Below, piece by piece: positions 1 through 12,861 of a DNA stretch of 64,000 nt. Under the pieces are notes generated by a model. The model had not been told where the DNA came from, searched no databases, and was given only the letters and a program-made list of their open reading frames with translations. Positions within the stretch are counted from its first letter, which is position 1; each line of letters begins with the position of its first letter. A program made the translations under genes and the position numbers. Source of the DNA: Chaetoceros tenuissimus. Taxonomy: Eukaryota; Bacillariophyta; Thalassiosirophyceae; Chaetocerotales; Chaetocerotaceae. The stretch spans positions 1,178,001 to 1,242,000 of the forward strand of contig BLLK01000023.1 of NCBI GenBank assembly GCA_021927905.1, written 5' to 3'.

Positions 1-21
1 CAACATGCTCATTCTATACCC

Positions 22-3000
22 ATGAGTACCTTCAATCAATTTTATTGGAATGAATTGTTGGAGAAATTGAATCCTTTTCATGGAGAGGTTACCGAGGCTA
101 TACAACATGTGAATTCATTACTAGAGCCATTTTTGGAACAAGTGAGTAGTAAAGTGGAAGCTACCATTCCAAAAAAGAAGAAAAAGAGTGGAGAGAATGT
201 ATTGGATTTGAATTCACTAGCTGCTGGTCAAGCGATTGAGGGTAGAGTCAATGTCAAGAAATTTGTATCCATGGCGTTTGCACATTGTTGTGCTGGTCAA
301 TTTCATTTATTACAGGGTTTGGAGAGCATTTGTGAAGGTGAAATGTTTGAGGAACAACAAGTGGAGATTGTGGTTCATGGGACTAGTAGTACTGCCACCA
401 CAACTACCACTAAGAAAAAAGGCAAAAAGAAGGCTTCTACTTCCGCCACTACCACTACACAAACTACTGTCAATGTCAATGTATCATCCTCAAATATGAT
501 TTCCATCGTTGCTTCAAGAATCATTGATGTCATTGCAGAAAGTGGAAAATTATGTGCAACATTTCCACAACGGAATGGAATGGAAGAATACATTGCTTCT
601 CTACACAACTTTTTTGAGAATGTAGTCATTCCTTCGAAAAAGAATAGCAAGAAAAGCTCCACTTCTTCTACTTCTACTGCAACGAGTCCTTCCAAACGAG
701 CACGAAAGCCGGATATATCCGCTTTGGCACTTGCTTCGATTCAAAGCATTTTGAGAAATCATCAACATTGTCTTTATAATGTTGCTGAATATATAGCGGA
801 TGAACTTGTTTCTTCGAAAAAGAATGCCACGAATGCGTTTCAACTTGCAACAGGACCTGAAACGAGTGTAGCGGGATATACCTATCCAGATACTCTACAG
901 CATGGATATGTATTGGTGAATGAAGAGGAAGTCAATACCAAAGCTACAAGTCTGGTACATGCTCTTGGATGTTACAACCCCACGACATTTAAAATGATTG
1001 AAACATTGATTCGATGTTCAAGTTTTGCCTTTTCGGATAAAAGTGATTCGAAAATCATGACTGCTATCGCTGCTGCTTTTGCATTGAGAGCAAGTAAAGT
1101 ATTCTACAAACCTGATAATAAAAAGGTTCCATTGGAAGACATTACTGTGGTGGATGCTAAATTGTCTTCGTTTGCCTTGAGTTCCTACAATGATGTTGTT
1201 TCAGGTCTCGTGAGTCACATTAAAACTACCTTGAGAGGTGATTCTGTTGATAAACCAGTCAAAGACTTGAATGCAGATCTTATTCATGAGTTTGCATTGA
1301 ATACTCCACTTGTGCCGGATTTGAATACTTTCTATGCGGATATACTCGATGACAATGCAAGTGCTTTGGAAAATTCCATGGAAGATAAGGGATGGAGAAA
1401 TGGTATTCTCTTGTCTATATTCTTTAGAGCCAATTTGGAAGAAGGGATAACCAAAGCTACCAAGGATCAAGTTATTTCCTCTGTTGTAGAGACTATTACT
1501 TCCATGTTGGATATTGTCCGTACTTGTTATACCATCAAAACAGTACCATCTTCTCAGAATCCAGAAAAGATTAAACAGACAAAGTGTATTACCAGATGTA
1601 CACTTGCTGCTGATTGCTTTGATGCAATTCATAAAAGTATTGAACATGTATCCTACAGTCCAAGTTTGGCTATAGAAAAGGAAGTCAAATGTGTTTCTCT
1701 TCGCTCTGCTGTACGGAGTCTTGTGCCTACCAGTGCAGCAAAAGCATTTATCGGACTCGGAGAGCAATTGGAAGCAAATCTTATTCGCAATAGACTTATT
1801 TGGGATTTATCAAAGGAAAATAATTCTCCATCGTCGTCGAGACAGGGTAGTAAATTAGAGTTTGAACAGTGGGAAAGGAGGGCATGGTGAGTACTTTAGA
1901 AATCGTTCGTAGTCTTTGTTTGACACTCACATTACTAACATTTGTATCTACTCAATCTTTAGGTCCTCTCATATCAAGTGCTGCTTGGCATTTGTTCGCG
2001 GTAGAGCATCGTTCATATCCAAATCATCAACGAGCAATTCTTCCAACAACAAAAGAAAGTCTGTGTTTGGCACCTCAAGTGAAAGACTTGAACTGTTCTC
2101 CATGTTGGGTCTAGTTACAACGTGCAGTGAAACCAAGTGGCCTCTTTACCTCTCACCTTTGCATCATGCATTGGTGACTAGCCAGTTGACCTCGGATCCT
2201 TTACCTCGAACTGTCAAAGATGCTGCACCGGAGAAGTTTATTTGTGAAGGTTTTATCGAGAGTATCCTTGATTCCTTTGGTGATCCATCTACAAATATCA
2301 TTTCAAGATTTAAGATCCAAGAGAATAGAGATGTGCAATCTTCTGATGAGGAAATTCCTCTATCAATCAGAGATGCCCGACTTTTTGCAGTAGCCATGAG
2401 CAGACTTCCGAAGAAGGAACAATCATCAATGTTGGCAAAGCTAGTTAATGTCCTGCATGAAGGTGTTTGGATTCTATCAAATGATGAAGCGCAACAGGAG
2501 CTATTGAATTCTTCAAACTTGTTCTCTGGGTTTCTAGCGCGAGCCATAACAATTACATCCATTATTATTGATATGGTCTCATCCGGTACAACTCTATTGG
2601 AATCGCTTTGTGAATTCATTGGTCCACTTCATTATCACTTGCCAAGTTTTATCAAGAGTAGCAGCTCTGATCCGACTAACTCAGTTTGGCTTGGAGGTTG
2701 GTACAATCGCGAGTCTTGCTACATGGGAATTTGGCCTGACTGGGAAGCATCTGCGTTACCATCTTCAACGGAAATAACTTCATATGTTGAGCCATTAGCA
2801 GAAGACGATGTAGCCAAGTTCCAGCAGTTGCTTGAGACGACGTTGGAACTTGGATTCAATAGTGCTCGCTGTGACAAGAGTCTCCTTCTATATGCATCTT
2901 GGAATGCATCCGCCAAAATTAGTCATTTCAATTCCAAATCATGGACAGCTCCAACGTCTTGGGAAGACCTCGTTTCTTCTCCTTCGAATGCAAATAAGCT

Positions 3001-6000
3001 GCTTACGTTACACAAAGATGTCTGTGGAGTTGTACAAGCTCTAGGATATGGAAACTCCTCTTCTCATTCGTCATTTCTTACGAAGCAGATTGAAAGGAAG
3101 CAAAGACAGGGCTTAAATGAAAGCATGTCTCTTATCGAACAAGGAAATCTCGTGAAATCCGCTGGGAAACATAGTATTGAGCTTGTACAGAATCTTATGC
3201 AATCGCAAGAGAATAATGAAACTGACTCTGGTACCTTCACTGTTATAGAAGCTAGTCTTGCCTACTTGTCCTTCATTACTTCCATGTACACAAAATGTGA
3301 CAAAGATCTTATATCTGTGCTACAAAAGGAGAAAACAAGAAGAAGGAAAAGCTCGGACATCAGTGACGATGGAGATTGCTCTGAAGCTTCTAGAGATTCT
3401 GAAGACTACAATCACTTTGAGGATGATGAAGAAGAGGCTCACATGGATGCGGTCAGTCGCCTCCATGATATGTGTGAAGTAATGGGTGCAGCACCGTTTC
3501 ATCCAGATTGGTTGGATGACTCTTGTAGACTAAGATATTCAATTAATGAGGCATCTGCTATTGAATTCGCAGAAAGTGCTCTAAATGTTTTGACCAAGTT
3601 TGGATTGCTTGTATTTGAAGAATACTTCAAGCTGCTTTCGGAATTAATTTCTAATTGGAATGTGGAAGACATGAATGGTACAATAGATGGTGACTCTGTC
3701 CTTGCTACAATGCGTGGAATTATGGCTAACAAGAGTGACAACGAAGAAGATGAACCTTTGAGCTGGCAAGCTGATGTCATGGCAGCATTCAACATTGAAC
3801 AAGAACTAACGGCTGCAATAGCAACTGGTATGCGATGCAAGAATAGTGATGCTGTAAAGGAATCTTTCACTTTAAACTCATCGCACATAATCAAAGGAAA
3901 GCTTCAAGACTATGTTTCAGCTGGAAGTGGATTCTTACCCAGCAGCGCTGAGTTGCGAGTTGGTAGTGAGTGGGAACTTCTTCTTTCGGATAGTCTTGTT
4001 GGTCCAAGTTGTACATTAGACCTCAAATCTATAGACGAAAGCTTGGTGAATGATGGTAGCAGCATGCTTCGATGGAAACGAGTTTTGCAAAGCATTTTAG
4101 ATGCAATGGTTCCAGTGAACGCTCTACTGCGCTTTGCTCTAAATGGTTCAAAAGGAAGAACACAGCATCGAGTCACTAGCTTGAGCATTGATAGTAATGA
4201 TTCATCTCTGGATGCCTTTCAGCATCTTGCATATCAATCATCTCCCATTCGAGCTCATATTCGCGCTGGGAGTGTGGCATCTTCTAATATTGAAACTTCG
4301 CAGCTCAAGGCTAGTGTGAATAAGGCTTTATGTTTATTTGGAGATATTCAGTCTTGTGGATTTCTTCATAAGTCTCTTCATCAGACTGCAAGATCTGCAG
4401 CATGTCACCTATTGTCCAATGATAGAGACTTTCTACGACTTGAGGGTATTCACTCGATAAGGAATGCCCTAGTTGCAATGAGCGAATTTGCATCATCCAA
4501 TGGGATACAGCAAAAGCGCAAGACATTCCACTTTACTGAATACATTGCAGATAGACTTGATACTCTACAACAGACTGTCGATGGATTCGAAACTTTGTTC
4601 CTTTTGTGCCTTCGTGCCTCAAAAGAAATTCAGATTGATACAATTACCGAATGCAATTTGAATCTAGAAACTATGATCAAGAATAACAGCATGCCTTCAA
4701 AATATGGTTGGAATTGGGATGTAAGCAACAAGAAAGAAATTACATTCTTGATTGAAGCAATTCTTGGAAAACATAAGAATATTGTCAATGCTCATGTGCG
4801 TTCATTGCTAATCAACTTTGTGATGGATGCAATCGAGGAAGAGGGAAGCAATGGGTCACCTTCGCTTCATTTGAAGCAATCGGTTTTGAAGAGTATTTCG
4901 GAGTTGAACTCGACACAGATCCAATTCATAGTGAAAAATGATATTTGCATTAGCAACAAACGCAATGCCAATTCAGATTCTCTAGTTCTACAGGGTCTGA
5001 GCTTAAGACTATGTAGTCTTTTCGTGTCCCTTCTTAGTCTTCAAGTCAAGTCAGATAAAAAGGTTGAAGAAGCCTTTGCATCAATCCTAAAGTCACTCAA
5101 GAACTGCATGCAACACTGGTTAGGAAAAGAAGATCTTGATCACGTGACTAGTCTGGTCTGCGTGTTAAGTTTGCACGCTGATAAGCTTGACGATATTCAT
5201 TCAGAAATGTTTAAGCTCATTGATAAAAAGAAGGGAAAGCAAGACGAGCTGCGGCTAACTTCTTTGGAGCCCTTTTACCGTTTCCTTCGAGGTGAGTACA
5301 AATAAATTGTAGGCTTTGTTTTGAATATTAGATGTAGTAGAATTCTCACCTCTATTTGCTTTCAGACACAAAGAAGTGCCTTTCTTCGAATTTAGTAGAA
5401 ATTGAGAACGACGCTGATGGACCAAAGAAGAAAGACGCTGCTAATGATGAAATGAAAGCTCTTGTAGGGAAATCATGTACATTTGGGTCTACACATGGAG
5501 AATTTACGGAGCAGCATTGGTACAATTGCTTTACTTGCGGTTTGACTTGGGATAAAGGTTGCTGCTCTCTTTGTGTACAAGTTTGTCATAAGGGTCATGA
5601 TGTAGGATACTCTAGAAAGAGCTCTTTCTTTTGCGATTGTGGAGCCCAAGTATCAACAAATGTTGGAAGAATCGTTTGCAAATGTCTTTCTCCAGTATCC
5701 CAGACAACTCTTTCCTCCTTGAAATCACAAACTACGAACACAGTATCTTACAAAAACTCTTTGGCGTGTGGCAAGAGTCTAGAAGCTTTGAAAAGCTCTC
5801 AATGGAATAGTGCTCTTCGAGTTGTGGACTCGCATTTGAAATCTACTGCATCATCTTCAATTGAAAAGTTTGTTGCTTCGATGGATAAAGACTTGGTATC
5901 AACTCTTTTTGACAACTTTAGAACTAGCTTCGCTTCATGGTCAAGTCATGATGTAATTCCTGAGGAAGTGACTTCTCAAATGAATGTTGAATGTGATGAA

Positions 6001-9000
6001 GGTGGGCACTCTTTGCGTGCTAGAAATGGAGTTTCATTGAATTTTACATTGTCAACTGATGGTTCAAGCTTCACTCCGTTACGTCTGACTAAAACTGGTG
6101 CAATTAATACAAGTATCGTCTCCGAGTACAGCTTACAAAAGTCACAAAGACAAACCCTCACCAAGAATTCGATAGAAAGAAGAATTATTGCTTCTGATGG
6201 TAGAGGCCGACTTGTCATTGGAGAAACAAAATCTTTGCTTTTCGTTGAAGGTATTCCAGCTATCAACACTAGGCATGTTCCAAACTCGATTGATACTAGC
6301 CTTTCAAAGACAGAATTGAGTGTTTTGGGAAACCACAGCTTGGACTTTGGAATTACAGGTGTCTCTCTTTGCCCCACTAGAGATAGACATCTTCTTGCAT
6401 GGGGACTTACAAAGGCACAACTTCTAGTTATGAATAAAACATTTCAAAAAGTTGACTTTTCAATCAAGCTCGATGTGAATGTAGGCACGGACTCCATTGA
6501 GGGCGATTCGGATTACATTATAAAGACTGAGTGGCTCACAGAATCTATCGTATTTGTAGTTTGTGCAACATGCGTAAAGATTTTCGACATCAAGACCAAG
6601 TGTAAAGAAGAATCAGGAACTTTTACCTGTCAGCCTTGTGCTGTCTACGTGATGGCTTACGACGAAGTACTCATCAGGTCAGCTGCACTTGTACCGTGCG
6701 AAGAAAATGAAGAGTTTTCCGCGTTTAGTAGACCAGCCGCTAAACTTTATCTTTTGTTCGACACTGGAAGGCTTCAACAAATTCAACTAGATCTTGACGA
6801 AAATATGAAGCTTGCAGTGCAAGGAACCATGGAATTAGAATATGGAGATTCAGTTTTGTTCCCTATTGCAGGCGTCAAACGTTTCACTGGATCAACAGCT
6901 GAAGCCAGTGGATCGAAGGCCACAACATTTGGAGAAGAAGGACTGTCTCTCGTTTATCTAAAACAGGCCAAGTTGCTGCTATACAAGTGCATTTCGTATC
7001 CTATGATTGCCTTTACCCTTGATGCTCATGGCGAAATAGATGGAAATTTTGAGTTTCTACCAAATACAATCGAGACTCAGAATACAGATGCTAACGACAG
7101 TGATTCGATTATCGGCCCATATTATCATTGGACTGAGATCGGAACTATACGTCGTGATGATAAAGTCTATCATCGTGCAATCTTCACTGCAAAGTCAAGA
7201 CGTACGAATCAACCTAAACTTCTTTGTATTGAATTCAATGATCAAGAGTCGAAAATCACCAAGGTTCAGATGCCTAGTAATAGTAACCTCTCACTTGGTT
7301 CTGCTTCTTCTTTTGAAGGTCTTGCAGCTTTTACAGCCCCACTAGTTACGGATAGTAAGGGAATGTTAGGAAGCGCAGACGCGTCATCTTCTGAAAGTTT
7401 ATTTGTTACTACTGTACTATCCAATGGCACTTTGACTTTTCATGGAGAAGATGATAGCGATCATAAAACTGACACACCTGCCCAATTCAAGGTCCACTTT
7501 AAAGAGTCTTCTACAACTCTCCCAGACTTCCCTCTGACAATGTTTGAAAGTTTGAATAACATTACTAGTTCCGAAGAAGTAATCATTAGTGGAGATGGTG
7601 TACACGAAAATAGCAAAAGTACAAAGAGGAAGCTGTTGACAGGAAGTAATGATTACATTACTAGTAGAACTCGAGAAGGTTGTTCCTTCAACTTTCGAAT
7701 TGAGAAAAAGACGACTCCTCAATCAAACTTGGCGACTACATCTCAAGACGAAACTTCAAACAGTGAAGATATGGTTATTGTTGCAGTCAGAATTTTACTG
7801 GGATCACACAGCATAGACTTTACTCCCAAATCATTACATGTAATGGGAAGAGCCATTAAACCTTTGAAGCAAAAGAGGAGATGGTACGACATTCCACTTA
7901 CCGATGAAGAAATTCTACTAGCTTCACGCAACGGTTCTGTACCAGTATTTATTGGGGGTGGTCCTGATATCGACCGAAGCCAAGCTTATATTGATTCTAT
8001 TGAAATCTATGGCGAAAAGCGGTCTAAGTTACCTCACATTTTTGCAAGATCGAAGCAAGATGCCTTACCTCTAAAACCAACTCGTAGTTCTTTAGAGCAT
8101 GAGTCAGAGAGGGAAGCTCTTGACAATTCAATCATGCTTATTTCTCATGTATTGCAGCTACTTGCATCTACGCCCGATTTCAAGCTCAACATCAATCAAG
8201 AATCTTTACAACTATTGATACAAGTAACTGCACTCGAAAAAGAGGATACTAATGGTGTCCGATCACATGTGGTTGCGCTTATAAAAGATATTGAGCCTGA
8301 TCAGGAGTCTATGCAAAAGATGTTGGATAAAGGCACAGTTCATGGCATCTTTAATGTTCTGAAAGAAATAATGCATGTCCTTGAGAACTCTGCTGCAATG
8401 TCTGTAGAAGCTTGTGAAAGAAGCATGTCTAAATTGTATGAATGTATTGAAGCTGCATTGTTGATTTTAAAGGAAAGGCCAGATAGCTACAAGACTTCTG
8501 TCGAAGAATTAGTGTCATCGGGTACTATTGACTCTTCAATAGCTTCTTGCGTTCTTAGCATGATGAAGGCAACTCAAACTTCAAAAATTATGATGCAGGT
8601 TCAAGCAAAGTTAGTTGAGCTGATCATTTATGAAATTAGTGTGTCTAGAAAAGATACAAGCCAGAGCTCGGAATCACCTTTTGCAAGCATCTTGGACCTT
8701 TGCGATTTATTGACTTCCTCAGATGAAGCCTCAGTGAAGTCTTGCTGCTCTGTGATATCAAAAGTCATGCGGGATGAGAATTTAACAACGATGGAGAATA
8801 GAAAGCAGCAGCATCAAGAGTCTCTTTCTGATTATATGGATATAGACGAAGGAGATGATATACAGCTTGCGGTAGCTTTGCGAATGAGTCTAGAGGAATC
8901 ACAAGAGAAGGCATCAGGCGAGAACCCATCTACTTTGTCGCTCATATTCAAATCTATTCTACATGATGCATTGGGAAAAGATCTTTCCTATAAAAGGACA

Positions 9001-12000
9001 AGTAAAGTCGGAACCCTTCACATCTTGAATTTACTCTTGACTTTGGTTGCAAACATTGAGAAAGAGGACGAAAGAGTTGCTCTAGGCACTATGATGTGTG
9101 AAGAACTCATGAAAACAATCAAAGAACATTCTGCGAAACAATCTTCTTCTCCAGATGCGGGAATTTTATTTACAATTATTTCGTACCTCAAGGCAACAGC
9201 AGCTCTCCTATCAAAGAGATCTTCGATTCCTGATGAATTTAAAGCAGTGCCTCCACCGAGTTCACACTTTTTAAATTCGTCACCTCTTACTACTTCAAAC
9301 AAAACCAAGACAGATCCAAGATTTGTTTGCGAGACTCATGGAGTCCCTGCTGTCCGTAGAAGATGCTCTTCAGGAGAGCATAAAGACCGAAGATTTTATG
9401 TTTGTGGTATGTCAAGAAGAAATAGATGCAAGTATTTCAAGTGGGCAGACGAAGTAGACGACTTACCTTCAAAAGGCAAAGAACCTCAACCACGTCAAGC
9501 AGAGGTTGAATCAAAGCTTTGTCCAGTTATTTGGAGACTTTTGAACGATGGCGAGAACCCTCTTCATAAGGATCTATGCATATTTTTAAGGCAGTACATT
9601 AAGAAGACAGGCAATGTAGCAAGTCATGTGTCTGGATCTTTACCAACACTATCTACAACTGCAGAGGTCTCAGCTTCCAGAAAGATTTCAAGCCTTTTAG
9701 CAAGCACAAACAATACCAGACAAGATTTCATAGACGGTGTTTCATTTTCAAAAGAGAAATTAGGTTCATCTACTGCATCGAATCAGATTGGGACATCTAT
9801 TTCTTTTGCTCTGAACAATGCCTCGGTTTCGGAATCACTTCTAGATCTTCTTGCCCTTCTCGGTCCAGATTCAGTCACTCAAAAGCCAAGTTCTTCATGG
9901 GAGACATGGTACTCGCCTCTATGCTTTATTATTAGCAAAGAATTTCCAGTTGATATGCGATCAAGAGCAAAAGAAATGTTGAAATGTATCACTGGAGGAA
10001 AACGATCAGTCTATCGCAAAGTTCGCGATAGTTTTGTGTTTGCCTCTCAGTTCTTCGAAGTACTTGCGTCATGCCAATCACCTCTTCAGGACGCACTTCA
10101 TGTTCGTGAAAGGGCTCAACAGTGTGGACCTAACTGGAGAGACGCAGATATCTCATTCAAAACTCTCAATTCAGGCAGCTTGATTGGTGTCGTAGACTTG
10201 GTTTCAGAAGACAATTATCCGGTTGTGGAGGTAAAGAAGACTTTAGAAATGGTGAAGAATCTTATTTCTACCATTGCAAAGTCTAAATTGGAAAATTGGC
10301 GCAATTTCTGCACTCTTGAAAAACTTCCAAGAAAAGACGCTGACCTCGAAGGGCCCGATTCATCTTCTCTGATTCATTATCCTGATCTGTACGATTGTTC
10401 TCCTATTTCTCTATTATTTTGGATAGCTTGTTCTGTCCCAGAGAAAGTACAACCAAAAATTTTTAGTTTGCTCGATATGGCATTGACAACAAAAGCAATT
10501 TCCAAACCAAATGGAGAGGAAAGTCCTAATTGCAAACTTGTCATTGGTGCAAAGAAGCTAACTTTGAACGACATTTGTGGCTTTGCAAAAGAATATGTTG
10601 TCAATGGACGTTCTAAAGAGTGTCGATCATTGGCAGCAAGTATTACTGGGAAGTTATTGTCCAACACTTCAAGTGATTTGGTTGAGACATTTTTAAAAAG
10701 AATGAGTTCTTTGTGCATGGAGGAGATTGGTATCATGGGAGAGAATAGTATTGAATTTATTAAATTGCTTACAAAAGTCATTTCAAGAGAAGGTGGTGAC
10801 TTTGAAGTGGATGCAACTGACCTACTCCAAGTTGCTGTTAAATGCTTCCTTTCTCAAGTTGACGAAAATGTACACACTTACAACAATGTTTTGAATACAA
10901 GTTTGGTAAAATTTGAACCTACAAATGAAGAACCGGAAACATTTGATTTGGCAAAATGTATCCATTGCCAATTTTGTCAACCTGAGAATTTGCACATCTC
11001 ACCTCAAAGTGACACGGCCATGATTTCTTCCAGCGAAAATGTTGTTCATGAAAAGATCCCAGAGCAACTGACTTGTTTTCGAAAAATGAGAATTGATTTG
11101 CACAACACTGTTAGTACAGAATTTTGCAGTTTTGTCCAGCTCAAGACTCGCCTCGCAATCAAAGAGCTAATTGTAAATGTGTCGGATCAAAGAGGTCGTT
11201 ACGTCAAGAAAATCAATGTATTCTTCACTCCTCGGCCAGTAAACAATGTCAATGAACTCAAGGAAGATGACTACGAGCCTTACTGGCAACCATGTGGATC
11301 TTTAACCTTGACTAGAGGTGTAGCAAAGGCGACACTGAAGCTTCCGCCCTTGGTTGTTGCATCTAACCTTAAGTTTGAATATGCAGACTTTTATGAGAAA
11401 GTAACAGGGCAACGTACCTCATCAGGTGCAATGGTTCTTCATTGCCCTCGTTGTACCAGAGTAGTCAACAATGCTCTTGGAGGTGTCTGTGGTCATTGTG
11501 GTGAGGTTGCTTTCCAATGCAGAAAATGTCGACACATTAATTATGATAGGCTTGATGCATTTCTCTGTGTAGAATGTGGATATTGCTCAAGTGGTTCCTT
11601 TTCATACGAAGTAGTTGCTGGCGAAGCCATCTCTGCAGTTGCAATTCTCGACAACAAGGATCTAAAACGAGTGGTGAATTCTTTACATTCTAGAAACAGG
11701 AAATGTAATGAATTAAAAGCTGCTTTTGAGAAAGAAATATCCAAGCTCAAAGACATTGGAGGAACTGGAAAGAAGCGTCCACGGGCAGAATCAGAGCTTG
11801 ATAAGGAGCTTTCATCCTTTTCTCCACAACTAAAGAGAGCTCTCAAAGGTGATTTCCCAGATGCCTTTATTGGTAAAGCGAAGTCAGAGAAGGGTGAAAG
11901 TAGAGAAGCGGAGCCATCATCATCCCCTAACCGAGCTTCTGCAAGTTCAAGAGCTAGGTCCTTACTGAATCTTGCCAGGACATTACGAGGAGATGGAGAT

Positions 12001-12786
12001 AGTGAAGTTAGATCAAGCCTAAGTGACTTACTTGCTCAACAAGCGCGCTTAGGTTCTAGAGGACGCAACAGCTTTCCTTTCGACGACGATGATGACATCA
12101 TCATTCACCATAATCCAGGAGAAGGTAATATCATGCATATTGAAATGCACGATCCAATTAGTCGCCTGGTCGCCAATATTCAAGCTAGAAGTAGAGCTAG
12201 AGGAGACCAGAGCGAAAGTACAAGTACAGGAAATAAAGAAAAGAACAAGAAGGATGGGGACTCAAAATCGCTCGATGCAGCGAAGAAATATGTAATGCAA
12301 ATCAATGGAATAGAAAGAGATTGCTATGAAATCACTAGAAGAATAACAGCTTGGGAGCGACTCAATCAGGATGCTCTTGCAGACTATGGTTCAGATGATA
12401 TAGTGCAAAGTGAATGCAAGCCTATCAAATGTACAAAATGTGCTCGAGTAGTCACGAACAACCTCCTTGAATTGGTTGTAGCTTTGGTATCGAATACTAG
12501 TGGAAGTATCAATACTATCTTGAGCCGTAGACTCTTACAGGTATTGTTTGAGTCGGGATTAAATGAAACTGAAGATATTGTTGAAATGAAGAGGAGCTTG
12601 ATAGTTGCAATTGCAAGAAAGTCACTTGATGGTTCAAAGATGGTATTGGATGAATTGCATCGTCGTATTGAAGTTAGAGATGCAAATTGTGCTGAGATTC
12701 TCAGTCGACTTGTAAAAGGAGGTTCTGAAGTGCATTCTCACTCATCCTTTGTCGATCTGACAATTAGCACTTTGAATTCAAACTAA
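22..12786 (+). CDS. UBR4: UBR4/BIG-family giant protein (N-recognin-like), 3 exons
   Basis: Exons 22-1886, 1963-5291 and 5366-12786 join in frame (donors GTGAGT at 1887 and 5292; acceptors ending at 1962 and 5365; TACTAAC branch-like site at 1934) to give about 4204 aa. The frame is open to the window edge, so the true start may lie upstream of ATG 22. Seen: a UBR-type zinc finger (genomic 5470-5690, residues about 1765-1840, Cys/His-rich, CFTCGLTWDKGCC); a likely beta-propeller region after it; a UIM-like helix (about 8850-8910, LAVALRMSLEES); a GRF-like zinc finger (9315-9455); a zinc-ribbon typical of UBR4 (11440-11620, CRKCRHINYDRLDAFLC); and a following CTKCA segment (12430). Family knowledge: UBR4 proteins bind N-degrons and ubiquitinate partners. 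Odd: the protein stops soon after the CTKCA block, so the C-terminal hemi-RING/UZI module of animal UBR4 is absent. Family call is firm; E3 activity is doubtful. Confidence 0.88.
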
Positions 12787-12861
12787 TTGTGTACATATAA
12801 AATGCATGTGAAAATATATTTATATTTAAAAGGTAAATGTAAAGGAAAGAATCATACATAT

